Source of the DNA: Hydractinia symbiolongicarpus
Taxonomy: Eukaryota; Cnidaria; Hydrozoa; Anthoathecata; Hydractiniidae
Assembly: GCF_029227915.1 (NCBI RefSeq)
Contig: NC_079881.1
Span: 806,001-870,000, forward strand
Length of the DNA stretch: 64,000 nucleotides
Direction of reading: 5' to 3'
Part shown: piece after piece, positions 1 to 10,924 of the stretch
Position numbering within the stretch: the stretch's first letter is position 1
Layout: each line of letters starts with the position of its first letter
Notes under the pieces: generated by a model
The model's database searches: none
The model's input: the letters and a program-made list of their open reading frames with translations, nothing else
Told to the model about the DNA's origin: nothing
Program-made: the position numbers and the translations under genes

Positions 1-609
1 CATTCGACTATACGGGCCAAGCCCGGGATTTACGGGAAATCGCGGAATTTCGTTTGCCGGCGATTAAACCACTTTCACTAAGCGTCTCATCAAAAATGAA
101 AACATTTCTGAAAACTACAAGTGTCATGCGTTTTAGTGGGGAAGAAATAATTTTAAAAAACGTTTGGGAAATGAGTTTACTCCCTGGGTACTTTCTTTGT
201 ATACTTTTGACTATGCGGCCCGAGTCGGAGATTTACGGGAAGTCGCGGGTTTTCGTTTGCCGGCGATTAAACTTCTTTTATTCAGCGTCTCATCAAAAAT
301 GAAAACATTTTTAAAAACTACAAGTCTCATGGGCTTTAGTGGTGAAATAATAATTTAAAAAATGGTTCGGGAAATGAGTTTACTCCCTGGGTACTTTCTT
401 TGTATACTTTTGACTATACGGGCCGAGTCCGGGGTTTACGGGAAATGGCGGGTTTTCGTTTGCCGGCGATTAAACTCCTTTTATTCAGCGTCTCATCAAA
501 AATGAAAACATTTTTGAAAACTACAAGTCTGATGCGTTTTAGTGGTAAAAAGATAATTTAAAAAATCGTTTTGGAAATGAGTTTACTCACAGGGTACTTT
601 CTTTGTATA
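1..609 (-). repeat. Three-monomer HOR copy, contracted form of the tetramer
   Basis: The motif CATTCGACTATACGGGCCAA at position 1 returns at 610, 609 bp later, whereas the next intervals are 812 and 811 bp. This copy therefore lacks one monomer. Its middle monomer matches the second tetramer monomer up to position 313 (TTTTTAAAAAC) and the third from position 344 (GGTGAAAT rather than GGTTAAAT). That is what loss of one unit by unequal exchange would leave. The start of the window is arbitrary, so the true edge of this copy is unknown. Confidence 0.85.
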
Positions 610-1421
610 CATTCGACTATACGGGCCAAGCCCGGGATTTACGGGAAATCGCGGAATTTCGTTTGCCGGCGATTAAACCACTTTCACTAAGCGTCTCATC
701 AAAAATGAAAACATTTCTGAAAACTACAAGTGTCATGCGTTTTAGTGGGGAAGAAATAATTTAAAAAAACGTTTGGGAAATGAGTTTACTCCCTGGGTAC
801 TTTCTTTGTATACTTTTGACTATGCGGCCCGAGTCGGAGATTTACGGGAAGTCGCGGGTTTTCGTTTGCCGGCGATTAAACTTCTTTTATTCAGCGTCTC
901 ATCAAAAATGAAAACATTTTTAAAAACTACAAGTCTCATGGGCTTTAGTGGTTAAATAATAATTTAAAAAATCGTTCGGGAAATGAGTTTACTCCCTGGG
1001 TACTTTCTTTGTATACATTCGACTATACGGGCCAAGCCCGGGATGTACGGGAAATCGCGGGTTTTCGTTTGCCGGCGATTAAACTTCTTTTATTCAGCGT
1101 CTCATCAAAAATGAAAACATTTTTGAAAACTACAAGTCTCATGGGCTTTAGTGGTGAAATAATAATTTAAAAAATGGTTCGGGAAATGAGTTTACTCCCT
1201 GGGTACTTTCTTTGTATACTTTTGACTATACGGGCCGAGTCCGGGGTTTACGGGAAATGGCGGGTTTTCGTTTGCCGGCGATTAAACTCCTTTTATTCAG
1301 CGTCTCATCAAAAATGAAAACATTTTTGAAAACTACAAGTCTGATGCGTTTTAGTGGTAAAAAGATAATTTAAAAAATCGTTTTGGAAATGAGTTTACTC
1401 ACAGGGTACTTTCTTTGTATA
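610..1421 (-). repeat. Tetramer HOR, copy 1 (812 bp)
   Basis: Four monomers of distinct type lie between the CATTCGACTATACGGGCCAA marks at 610 and 1422. The first two are almost the same as in the next tetramer. The third is a mosaic: it carries the B-type GGGCCAAGCCCGGGATGTAC but the A-type AACTTCTTTTATTCAGCG, where the next tetramer has B sequence throughout. Confidence 0.88.
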
Positions 1422-2232
1422 CATTCGACTATACGGGCCAAGCCCGGGATTTACGGGAAATCGCGGAATTTCGTTTGCCGGCGATTAAACCACTTTCACT
1501 AAGCGTCTCATCAAAAATGAAAACATTTCTGAAAACTACAAGTGTCATGCGTTTTAGTGGGGAAGAAATAATTTAAAAAAACGTTTGGGAAATGAGTTTA
1601 CTCCCTGGGTACTTTCTTTGTATACTTTTGACTATGCGGCCCGAGTCGGAGATTTACGGGAAGTCGCGGGTTTTCGTTTGCCGGCGATTAAACTTCTTTT
1701 ATTCAGCGTCTCATCAAAAATGAAAACATTTTTAAAAACTACAAGTCTCATGGGCTTTAGTGGTTAAATAATAATTTAAAAAATCGTTCGGGAAATGAGT
1801 TTACTCCCTGGGTACTTTCTTTGTATACATTCGACTATACGGGCCAAGCCCGGGATGTACGGGAAATCGCGGGTTTCGTTCGCCGGCGATTAAACCACTT
1901 TCATTAAGTGTCTCATCAAAAATGAAAACATTTTTGAAAACTACAAGTCTCATGCGTTTTAGTGATGAAAAAATAATTTAAAAAATCGTTTGGGAAATGA
2001 GTTTACTCCCTGGGTACTTTCTTTGCATACTTTTGACTATGCGGGCTGAGTCCGGGATTTACGGGAAATGGCGGGTTTTCGTTTGCCGGCGAGTAAACTC
2101 CTTTTATTCAGCGTCTCATCAAAAATGAAAACATTTTTGAGAACTACAAGTCCCATGCGTTTTAGTGGTAAAAAGATAATTCAAAAAATCGTTTTGGAAA
2201 TGAGTTTACTCACAGGGTACTTTCTTTGTATA
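1422..2232 (-). repeat. Tetramer HOR, copy 2 (811 bp)
   Basis: This is the second tetramer, bounded by the same marks at 1422 and 2233. It matches copy 1 closely up to about 1868. From there the third monomer is fully B-type (TTCGCCGGCG, CCACTTTCATTAAG), and further differences continue into the fourth monomer, including GAGTAAACTCC in place of GATTAAACTCC near 2090. Confidence 0.87.
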
Positions 2233-2820
2233 CATTCGACTATACGGGCCAAGCCCGGGATTTACGGGAAATCGCGGAATTTCGTTTGCCGGCGATTAAA
2301 CCACTTTCACTAAGCGTCTCATCAAAAATGAAAACATTTCTGAAAACTACAAGTGTCATGCGTTTTAGTGGTGAAAAAATAATTTAAAAAATCGTTTTGG
2401 AAATGAGTTTACTCCCTGGGTACTTTCTTTGTATACTTTTGACTATACGGGCCGAGTCGGAGATTTACGGGAAGTCGCGGGTTTTCGTTTGCCGGCGATT
2501 AAACTTCTTTTATTCAGCGTCTCATCAAAAATGAAAACATTTTTAAAAACTACAAGTCTCATGGGCTTTAGTGGTTAAATAATAATTTAAAAAATCGTTC
2601 GGGAAATGAGTTTACTCCCTGGGTACTTTCTTTGTATACTTTTGACTATGCAGGCCGAGTCCGGGATTTACGGGAAGTCTCGGGTTTTCGTTTGGCGGCG
2701 ATTAAACTTCTTTTATTCAGCGTCTCATCAAAAATGAAAACATTTTTGAAAACTACAAGTCTCATGCGTTTTAGTGGTGAAAAGATAATTAAAAAAATCG
2801 TTTTGGAAATGAGTTTACTC
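2233..2820 (-). repeat. Remnant of just under three monomers ending at the inversion
   Basis: A B-like monomer (with GCGGAATTTCG), an A monomer with GAGTCGGAGATTTACGG, and an A monomer that stops after GAGTTTACTC at 2820. The continuation expected on this strand (CACAGGGTAC or CCTGGGTAC) is absent, because the sequence switches there to the other orientation. Confidence 0.85.
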
Positions 2821-2836
2821 TAATTATTATTTCACC
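2776..2836. other. Head-to-head inversion junction with 29-nt spacer
   Basis: GGTGAAAAGATAATTA at 2776-2791 faces TAATTATTATTTCACC at 2821-2836. The two are reverse complements except at two positions, and 29 nt lie between them. Outside this pair the complementarity continues through whole monomers. Reading outward, both arms begin with an A-type monomer containing TGAATAAAAGAAG. Left of 2820 all units are minus-oriented; right of it all are plus-oriented. The abrupt switch within a few bases is directly visible. Whether it is a real chromosomal fold-back or an assembly join cannot be decided from the sequence alone, but the differences between the arms argue against a simple chimeric read. 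Confidence 0.92.
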
Positions 2837-5265
2837 ACTAAAACGCATGAGACTTGTACTTTTCAAAAATGTTTTCATTTTTGATGAGACGCTGAATAAA
2901 AGAAGTTTAATCGCCGGCAAACGAAAACCTGCCACTTCCCGTAAATCCCAGACTCGGCCCGTATAGTCAAAAGTATACAAAGAAAGTACCCAGGGAGTAA
3001 ACTCATTTCCCGAACAATTTTTAAATTAATTTTTCATCACTAAAACGCATGAGACTTGTAGTTTTCAGAAATTTTTTCATTTTTGATGACACGCTTAATG
3101 AAAGTGGTTTATTCGCCGGCAAACGAAACCCGCGATTTCCCGTACATCCCGGGCTTGGCCCGTATAGTCGAATGTATACAAAGAAAGTACCCAGGGAGTA
3201 AACTCATTTCCCGAACGATTTTTTAAATTATTATTTAACCACTAAAGCCCATCAGACTTGTAGTTTTTAAAAATGTTTTCATTTTTGATGAGACGCTGAA
3301 TAAAGGAAGTTTAATCGCCGGCAAACGAAAACCCGCGACTTCCCGTAAATCTCCGACTCGGCCCGTGTAGTCAAAAGTATAAAAAGAAAGTACCCAGGGA
3401 GTAAACTCATTTCCCGAACGATTTTTTAAATTATTTTTTCACCACTAAAACGCATGAGACTTGTAGTTTTCAGAAATGTTTTCATTTTTGATGAGACGCT
3501 TAGTGAAAGTGGTTTAATCGCTGGCAAACGAAATTCCGCGATTTCCCGTAAGTCCCGGGATTGGCCCGTATAGTCAAATGTATACAAAGAAAGTACCCTG
3601 TGAGTAAACTCATTTCCAAAACGATTTTTTAAATTATCTTTTCACCACTAAAACGCATGAGACTTGTAGTTTTCAAAAATGTTTTTATTTTTGATGAGAC
3701 GCTGAATAAAAGGAGTTTAATCGCCGGCAAACGAAAACCCGCCATTTCCCGTAAACCCCGGACTCGGCCCGTATAGTCAAAAGTATACAAAGAAAGTACC
3801 CAGGGAGTACACTCATTTCCCGAACGATTTTTTAAATTATTATTTCACCACTAAAGCCCATGAGACTTGTAGTTTTCAAAAATGTTTTCATTTTTGATGA
3901 GACGCTGAATAAAAGAAGTTTAATCGCCGTCAAACGAAAACCTGCGATTTCCCGTAAATCCCGGATTCGGCCCGTATAGTCAAAAGTATACAAAGAAGGT
4001 ACCCAGGGAGTAAACTCATTTCCCAAACGATTTTTTAAATTATTTTTTCACCACTAAAACGCATGAGACTTGTAGTTTTCACAAATGTTTTCATTTTTGA
4101 TGAGACGCCTAATGAAAGTGGTTTAATCGCCGGCAAAAGAAAACCCGCGATTTCCCGTAAATCCCGGGCTTGGCCTTTATAGTCGAATGTATACAAAGAA
4201 AGTACCCTGTGAGTAAACTCATTTCCAAAACGATTTTTAAATTATCTTTTCACCACTAAAACGCATGAGACTTGTAGTTTTCAAAAATGTTTTCATTTTT
4301 GATGAGACGCTGAATAAAAGAAGTTTAATCGCCGGCAAACGAAAACCCGACATTTCCCGTAAATCCCAGGCTTGGCCCGTATAGTCGAATGTATACAAAG
4401 AAAGTACCCTGTGAGTAAACTCATTTCCAAAACGATTTTTTAAATTATCTTTTCACCACTAAAACGCATGATACTTGTAGTTTTCAAAAATGTTTTCATT
4501 TTTGATGAGACGCTGAATAAAAGGAGTTTAATCGCCGGCAAACGAAAACCCGCCATTTCCCGTAAACCCCGGACTCGGCCCGTATAGTCAAAAGTATACA
4601 AAGAAAGTACCCAGGGAGTAAACTCATTTCCCGAACGATTTTTTAAATTATTATTTCACCACTAAAGCCCATGACACTTGTAGTTTTCAAAAATGTTTTC
4701 ATTTTTGATGAGACGCTGAATAAAAGAAGTTTAATCGCCGGCAAACGAAAACCTGCGATTTCCCGAAAATCTCGGATTCGGCCCGTATAGTCAAAAGTAT
4801 ACAAAGAAGGTACCCAGGGAGTAAACTCATTTCCCGAACGATTTTTTAAATTACTTTTTTACCACTAAAACGCATGAGACTTGTAGTTTTCCGAAATGTT
4901 TTCATTTTTGATGAGACGCCTAATGAAAGTGGTTTAATCGCCGGCAAAAGAAAACCTGCGATTTCCCGTAAATCCCGGGCTTGGCCTTTATAGTCGAATG
5001 TATACAAAGAAAGTACCCTGTGAGTAAACTCATTTCCAAAACGATTTTTAAATTATCTTTTCACCACTAAAATGCATGAGACTTGTAGTTTTCAAAAATG
5101 TTTTCATTTTTGATGAGACGCTGAATAAAAGAAGTTTAATCGCCGGCAAACGAAAACCCGCCATTTCCCGTAAACCCCGGACTCGGGCCGTATAGTCAAA
5201 AGTATACAAAGAAAGTACCCAGGGAGTAAACTCATTTCCCGAACGATTTTTTAAATTATTTTTTC
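2821..5265 (+). repeat. Domain R1: mixed A, B, C and D monomers beside the inversion
   Basis: About 12 monomers of mixed type. A four-monomer period shows in two C-type units about 811 bp apart (CCTAATGAAAGTGG near 4107 and 4918). The monomer at 3847-4049, with CGCCGTCAAACG and CGGATTCGG, has close matches far away at about 16614 and 18858, so this stretch shares ancestry with domain R3 and not with its immediate neighbour R2. Confidence 0.8.
4050..4251 (+). repeat. Representative C-type monomer (202 bp)
   Basis: Diagnostic features are GACGCCTAATGAAAGTGG in place of GACGCTGAATAAAAGAAG, GGCAAAAGAAAACC in place of GGCAAACGAAAACC, GGCTTGGCCTTTATAG, GTCGAATGTATAC and the CCCTGTGAG ending. The 9-bp dyad found in A-type units is imperfect here because the left half reads TCACAAATG. 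Confidence 0.85.
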
Positions 5266-5467
5266 ATCACTAAAACGCATGAGACTTGTAGTTTTCAGAA
5301 ATGTTTTCATTTTTGATGAGACGCTTAATGAAAGTGGTTTATTCGCCGGCAAACGAAACCCGCGATTTCCCGTACATCCCGGGCTTGGCCCGTATAGTCG
5401 AATGTATACAAAGAAAGCACCCAGGGAGTAAACTCATTTCCCGAACGATTTTTTAAATTATTATTTA
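5266..5467 (+). repeat. Representative B-type monomer (202 bp)
   Basis: Diagnostic features are ATCACTAAAACGC, CAGAAATG (which breaks the central dyad), GACGCTTAATGAAAGTGG, TTTATTCGCCGG, CGAAACCCGCG with one A fewer than A-type, CGTACATCCCGGGCTTGG, and GTCGAATGTATAC. A small inverted repeat CGGGC-TTG-GCCCG occurs only in B/C-like units, because A-type units read GGACTCGGCCCG. Confidence 0.87.
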
Positions 5468-6061
5468 ACCACTAAAGCCCATGAGACTTGTAGTTTTTAA
5501 AAATGTTTTCATTTTTGATGAGACGCTGAATAAAAGAAGTTTAATCACCGGCAAACGAAAACCCGCGACTTCCCGTAAATCTCCGACTCGGCCCGTATAG
5601 TCAAAAGTATAAAAAGAAAGTACCCAGGGAGTAAACTCATTTCCCGAACGATTTTTTAAATTATTATTTCACCACTAAAGCCCATGAGACTTGTAGTTTT
5701 CAAAAATGTTTTCATTTTTGATGAGACGCTGAATAAAAGGAGTTTAATCGCCGGCAAACGAAAACCCGCCATTTCCCGTAAGTCCCGGACTCGGCCCGTA
5801 TAGTCAAAAGTATACAAAGAAAGTACCCAGGGAGTAAACTCATTTCCCGAACGATTTTTTAAATTATTATTTAACCACTAAAGCCCATGAGACTTGTAGT
5901 TTTTAAAAATGTTTTCATTTTTGATGAGACGCTGAATAAAAGAAGTTTAATCGCCGGCAAACGAAAACCCGCCATTTCCCGTAAACCCCGGACTCGGCCC
6001 GTATAGTCAAAAGTATACAAACAAAGTACCCAGGGAGTAAACTCATTTCCCGAACGATTTT

Positions 6062-7276
6062 TTAAATTGTTTTTTCATCACTAAAACGCATGAGACTTGT
6101 AGTTTTCAGAAATGTTTTCATTTTTGATGAGACGCTTAATGAAAGTGGTTTATTCGCCGGCAAACGAAACCCGCGATTACCCGTACATCCCAGGCTTGGC
6201 CCGTATAGTCGAATGTATACAAAGAAAGTACCCAGGGAGTAATACCATTTCCCGAACGATTTTTTAAATTGTTTTTTCATCACTAAAACGCATGAGACTT
6301 GTAGTTTTCAGAAATGTTTTCATTTTTGATGAGACGCTTAATGAAAGTGGTTTATTCGCCGGCAAACGAAACCCGCGATTTCCCGTACATCCCGGGCTTG
6401 GCCCGTATAGTCGAATGTATACAAAGAAAGTACCCAGGGAGTAAACTCATTTCCCGAACGATTTTTTAAATTATTATTTAACCACTAAAGCCCATGAGAC
6501 TTGTAGTTTTTAAAAATGTTTTCATTTTTGATGAGACGCTGAATAAAAGAAGTTTAATCGCCGGCAAACGAAAACCCGCCATTTCCCGTAAACCCCGGAC
6601 TCGGCCCGTATAGTCAAAAGTATACAAAGAAAGTACCCAGGGAGTAAACTCATTTCCCGAACGATTTTTAAAATTATTATTTCACCACTAAAGCCCATGA
6701 GACTTGTAGTTTTCAAAAATGTTTTCATTTTTGATGAGACGCTGAATAAAAGAAGTTTAATCGCCGGCAAACGAAAACCTGCGATTTCCCGTAAATCCCG
6801 GATTCGGCCCGTATAGTCAAAAGTATACAAAGAAAGTACCCAGGGAGTAAACTCATTTCCCGAACGATTTTTTAAATTATTTTTTCATCACTATAACGCA
6901 TGAGACTTGTAGTTTTCAGAAATGTTTTCATTTTTGATGAGACGCTTAATGAAAGTGGTTTATTCGCCGGCAAACGAAACCCGCGATTTCCCGTACATCC
7001 CGGGCTTGGCCCATATAGTCGAATGTATACAAAGAAAGTACCCAGGGAGTAAACTCATTTCCCGAACGATTTTTTAAATTATTATTTAACCACTAAAGCC
7101 CATGAGACTTGTAGTTTTTAAAAATGTTTTCATTTTTGATGAGACGCTGAATAAAAGAAGTTTAATCGCCGGCAAACGAAAACCCGCCATTTCCCGTAAA
7201 CCCCGGACTCGGCCCGTATAGTCAAAAGTATACAAACAAAGTACCCAGGGAGTAAACTCATTTCCCGAACGATTTT
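6062..7276 (+). repeat. Six-monomer interval (1215 bp) before the 9-mer pair
   Basis: A distinctive B variant with GCGATTACCCGTACATCCCAG and GGGAGTAATACCATTTCCC starts near 6062 and recurs 1215 bp later at 7277 and then at 9101. The 1215-bp interval equals six monomers. It behaves as a shorter version of the 9-mer that follows. Confidence 0.75.
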
Positions 7277-9100
7277 TTAAATTGTTTTTTCATCACTAAA
7301 ACGCATGAGACTTGTAGTTTTCAGAAATGTTTTCATTTTTGATGAGACGCTTAATGAAAGTGGTTTATTCGCCGGCAAACGAAACCCGCGATTACCCGTA
7401 CATCCCAGGCTTGGCCCGTATAGTCGAATGTATACAAAGAAAGTACCCAGGGAGTAATACCATTTCCCGAACGATTTTTTAAATTGTTTTTTCATCACTA
7501 AAACGCATGAGACTTGTAGTTTTCAGAAATGTTTTCATTTTTGATGAGACGCTTAATGAAAGTGGTTTATTCGCCGGCAAACGAAACCCGCGATTTCCCG
7601 TACATCCAGGCCTTGGCCCGTATAGTCGAATGTATACAAAGAAAGTACCCAGGGAGTAAACTCATTTCCCGAACGATTTTTTAAATTATTATTTAACCAC
7701 TAAAGCCCATGAGACTTGTAGTTTTTAAAAATGTTTTCATTTTTGATGAGACGCTGAATAAAAGAAGTTTAATCGCCGGCAAACGAAAACCCGCCATTTC
7801 CCGTAAACCCCGGACTCGGCCCGTATAGTCAAAAGTATACAAAGAAAGTACCCAGGGAGTAAACTCATTTCCCGAACGATTTTTAAAATTATTATTTCAC
7901 CACTAAAGCCCATGAGACTTGTAGTTTTCAAAAATGTTTTCATTTTTGATGAGACGCTGAATAAAAGGAGTTTAATCGCCGGCAAACGAAAACCCGCCAT
8001 TTCCCGTAAACCCCGGACTCGGCCCGTATAGTCAAAAGTATACAAAGAAAGTACCCAGGGAGTAAACTCATTTCCCGAACGATTTTTTAAATTATTATTT
8101 CACCACTAAAGCCCATGAGACTTGTAGTTTTCCATATTGTTTTCATTTTTGATGAGACGCTGAATAAAAGAAGTTTAATCGCCGGCAAACGAAAACCTGC
8201 GATTTCCCGTAAATCCCGGATTCGGCCCGTATTGTCAAAAGTATACAAAGAAAGTACCCAGGGAGTAAACTGATTTCCCGAACAATTTTTTAAATTATTT
8301 TTTCATCACTAAAACGCATGAGACTTGTAGTTTTCAGAAATGTTTTCATTTTTGATGAGACGCTTAATGAAAGTGGTTTATTCGCCGGCAAACGAAACCC
8401 GCGATTTCCCGTACATCCCGGGCTTGGCCCGTATAGTCGAATGTATACAAAGAAAGTACCCAGGGAGTAAACTCATTTCCCGAACGATTTTTTAAATTAT
8501 TATTTAACCACTAAAGCCCATGAGACTTGTAGTTTTTAAAAATGTTTTCATTTTTGATGAGACGCTGAATAAAAGAAGTTTAATCGCCGGCAAACGAAAA
8601 CCCGCGACTTCCCGTAAATCTCCGACTCGGCCCGTATAGTCAAAAGTATAAAAAGAAAGTACCCAGGGAGTAAACTCATTTCCCGAACGATTTTTTAAAT
8701 TATTATTTCACCACTAAAGCCCATGAGACTTGTAGTTTTCAAAAATGTTTTCATTTTTGATGAGACGCTGAATAAAAGGAGTTTAATCGCCGGCAAACGA
8801 AAACCCGCCATTTCCCGTAAGTCCCGGACTCGGCCCGTATAGTCAAAAGTTTACAAAGAAAGTACCCAGGGAGTAAACTCATTTCCCGAACGATTTTTTA
8901 AATTATTATTTCACCACTAAAGCCCATGAGACTTGTAGTTTTCAAAAATGTTTTCATTTTTGATGAGACGCTGAATAAAAGAAGTTTAATCGCCGGCAAA
9001 CGAAAACCTGCGATTTCCCGTAAATCCCGGATTCGGCCCGTATAGTCAAAAGTATACAAAGAAAGTACCCAGGGAGTAAACTCATTTCCCGAACGATTTT
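7277..9100 (+). repeat. Nine-monomer segment, copy 1 (1824 bp)
   Basis: This copy runs from the B variant with GCGATTACCC through nine monomers. It includes one with TTTTAAAATTATTATT just before it, one with the rare CCATATTG in the dyad (8132), and one with AAGTTTACAAAG near 8847. The same order and rare variants recur 1824 bp downstream. A visible difference between the copies is CATCCAGGCCTTGG here against CATCCCGGCCTTGG there. Confidence 0.88.
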
Positions 9101-10924
9101 TTAAATTGTTTTTTCATCACTAAAACGCATGAGACTTGTAGTTTTCAGAAATGTTTTCATTTTTGATGAGACGCTTAATGAAAGTGGTTTATTCGCCGGC
9201 AAACGAAACCCGCGATTACCCGTACATCCCAGGCTTGGCCCGTATAGTCGAATGTATACAAAGAAAGTACCCAGGGAGTAATACCATTTCCCGAACGATT
9301 TTTTAAATTGTTTTTTCATCACTAAAACGCATGAGACTTGTAGTTTTCAGAAATGTTTTCATTTTTGATGAGACGCTTAATGAAAGTGGTTTATTCGCCG
9401 GCAAACGAAACCCGCGATTTCCCGTACATCCCGGCCTTGGCCCGTATAGTCGAATGTATACAAAGAAAGTACCCAGGGAGTAAACTCATTTCCCGAACGA
9501 TTTTTTAAATTATTATTTAACCACTAAAGCCCATGAGACTTGTAGTTTTTAAAAATGTTTTCATTTTTGATGAGACGCTGAATAAAAGAAGTTTAATCGC
9601 CGGCAAACGAAAACCCGCCATTTCCCGTAAACCCCGGACTCGGCCCGTATAGTCAAAAGTATACAAAGAAAGTACCCAGGGAGTAAACTCATTTCCCGAA
9701 CGATTTTTAAAATTATTATTTCACCACTAAAGCCCATGAGACTTGTAGTTTTCAAAAATGTTTTCATTTTTGATGAGACGCTGAATAAAAGGAGTTTAAT
9801 CGCCGGCAAACGAAAACCCGCCATTTCCCGTAAACCCCGGACTCGGCCCGTATAGTCAAAAGTATACAAAGAAAGTACCCAGGGAGTAAACTCATTTCCC
9901 GAACGATTTTTTAAATTATTATTTCACCACTAAAGCCCATGAGACTTGTAGTTTTCCATATTGTTTTCATTTTTGATGAGACGCTGAATAAAAGAAGTTT
10001 AATCGCCGGCAAACGAAAACCTGCGATTTCCCGTAAATCCCGGATTCGGCCCGTATTGTCAAAAGTATACAAAGAAAGTACCCAGGGAGTAAACTGATTT
10101 CCCGAACAATTTTTTAAATTATTTTTTCATCACTAAAACGCATGAGACTTGTAGTTTTCAGAAATGTTTTCATTTTTGATGAGACGCTTAATGAAAGTGG
10201 TTTATTCGCCGGCAAACGAAACCCGCGATTTCCCGTACATCCCGGGCTTGGCCCGTATAGTCGAATGTATACAAAGAAAGTACCCAGGGAGTAAACTCAT
10301 TTCCCGAACGATTTTTTAAATTATTATTTAACCACTAAAGCCCATGAGACTTGTAGTTTTTAAAAATGTTTTCATTTTTGATGAGACGCTGAATAAAAGA
10401 AGTTTAATCGCCGGCAAACGAAAACCCGCGACTTCCCGTAAATCTCCGACTCGGCCCGTATAGTCAAAAGTATAAAAAGAAAGTACCCAGGGAGTAAACT
10501 CATTTCCCGAACGATTTTTTAAATTATTATTTCACCACTAAAGCCCATGAGACTTGTAGTTTTCAAAAATGTTTTCATTTTTGATGAGACGCTGAATAAA
10601 AGGAGTTTAATCGCCGGCAAACGAAAACCCGCCATTTCCCGTAAGTCCCGGACTCGGCCCGTATAGTCAAAAGTTTACAAAGAAAGTACCCAGGGAGTAA
10701 ACTCATTTCCCGAACGATTTTTTAAATTATTATTTCACCACTAAAGCCCATGAGACTTGTAGTTTTCAAAAATGTTTTCATTTTTGATGAGACGCTGAAT
10801 AAAAGAAGTTTAATCGCCGGCAAACGAAAACCTGCGATTTCCCGTAAATCCCGGATTCGGCCCGTATAGTCAAAAGTATACAAAGAAAGTACCCAGGGAG
10901 TAAACTCATTTCCCGAACGATTTT
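9101..10924 (+). repeat. Nine-monomer segment, copy 2 (1824 bp)
   Basis: This is the downstream copy of the preceding segment. The rare CCATATTG marker lies at 9956, exactly 1824 bp after its partner at 8132. After about 10924 the expected GTTTTTTCATCAC variant is replaced by ATTTTTTCATCAC, and the period is lost. Confidence 0.88.

Larger units (their letters stand above)
1..2820 (-). repeat. Left arm of array, monomers on minus strand
   Basis: About 14 monomers lie here in the opposite orientation to the rest of the window. On the plus strand they read GAGTTTACTC, GTATAC, GCCGGCGATTAAAC, GCGTCTCATC, TTTAGTGGT. They form a trimer at 1-609, two tetramers at 610-1421 and 1422-2232, and a remnant of just under three monomers up to the inversion point. 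Both A-like units (CTTCTTTTATTCAGCG on this strand) and B-like units (CCACTTTCACTAAGCG) are present, so the main subtypes existed before, or were exchanged after, the inversion. Confidence 0.95.

Noticed and set aside
2821-3040. Recent perfect palindrome at the inversion
   Set aside because: The first monomers of the two arms differ at several positions and the second monomers are of different type, so it is an inversion with later change and not a perfect hairpin.
5395-5405. RNA polymerase III B box (GGTTCGAATCC-like) in B monomers
   Set aside because: Only the TCGAAT core matches, the flanking bases do not, and there is no A box at a suitable distance.
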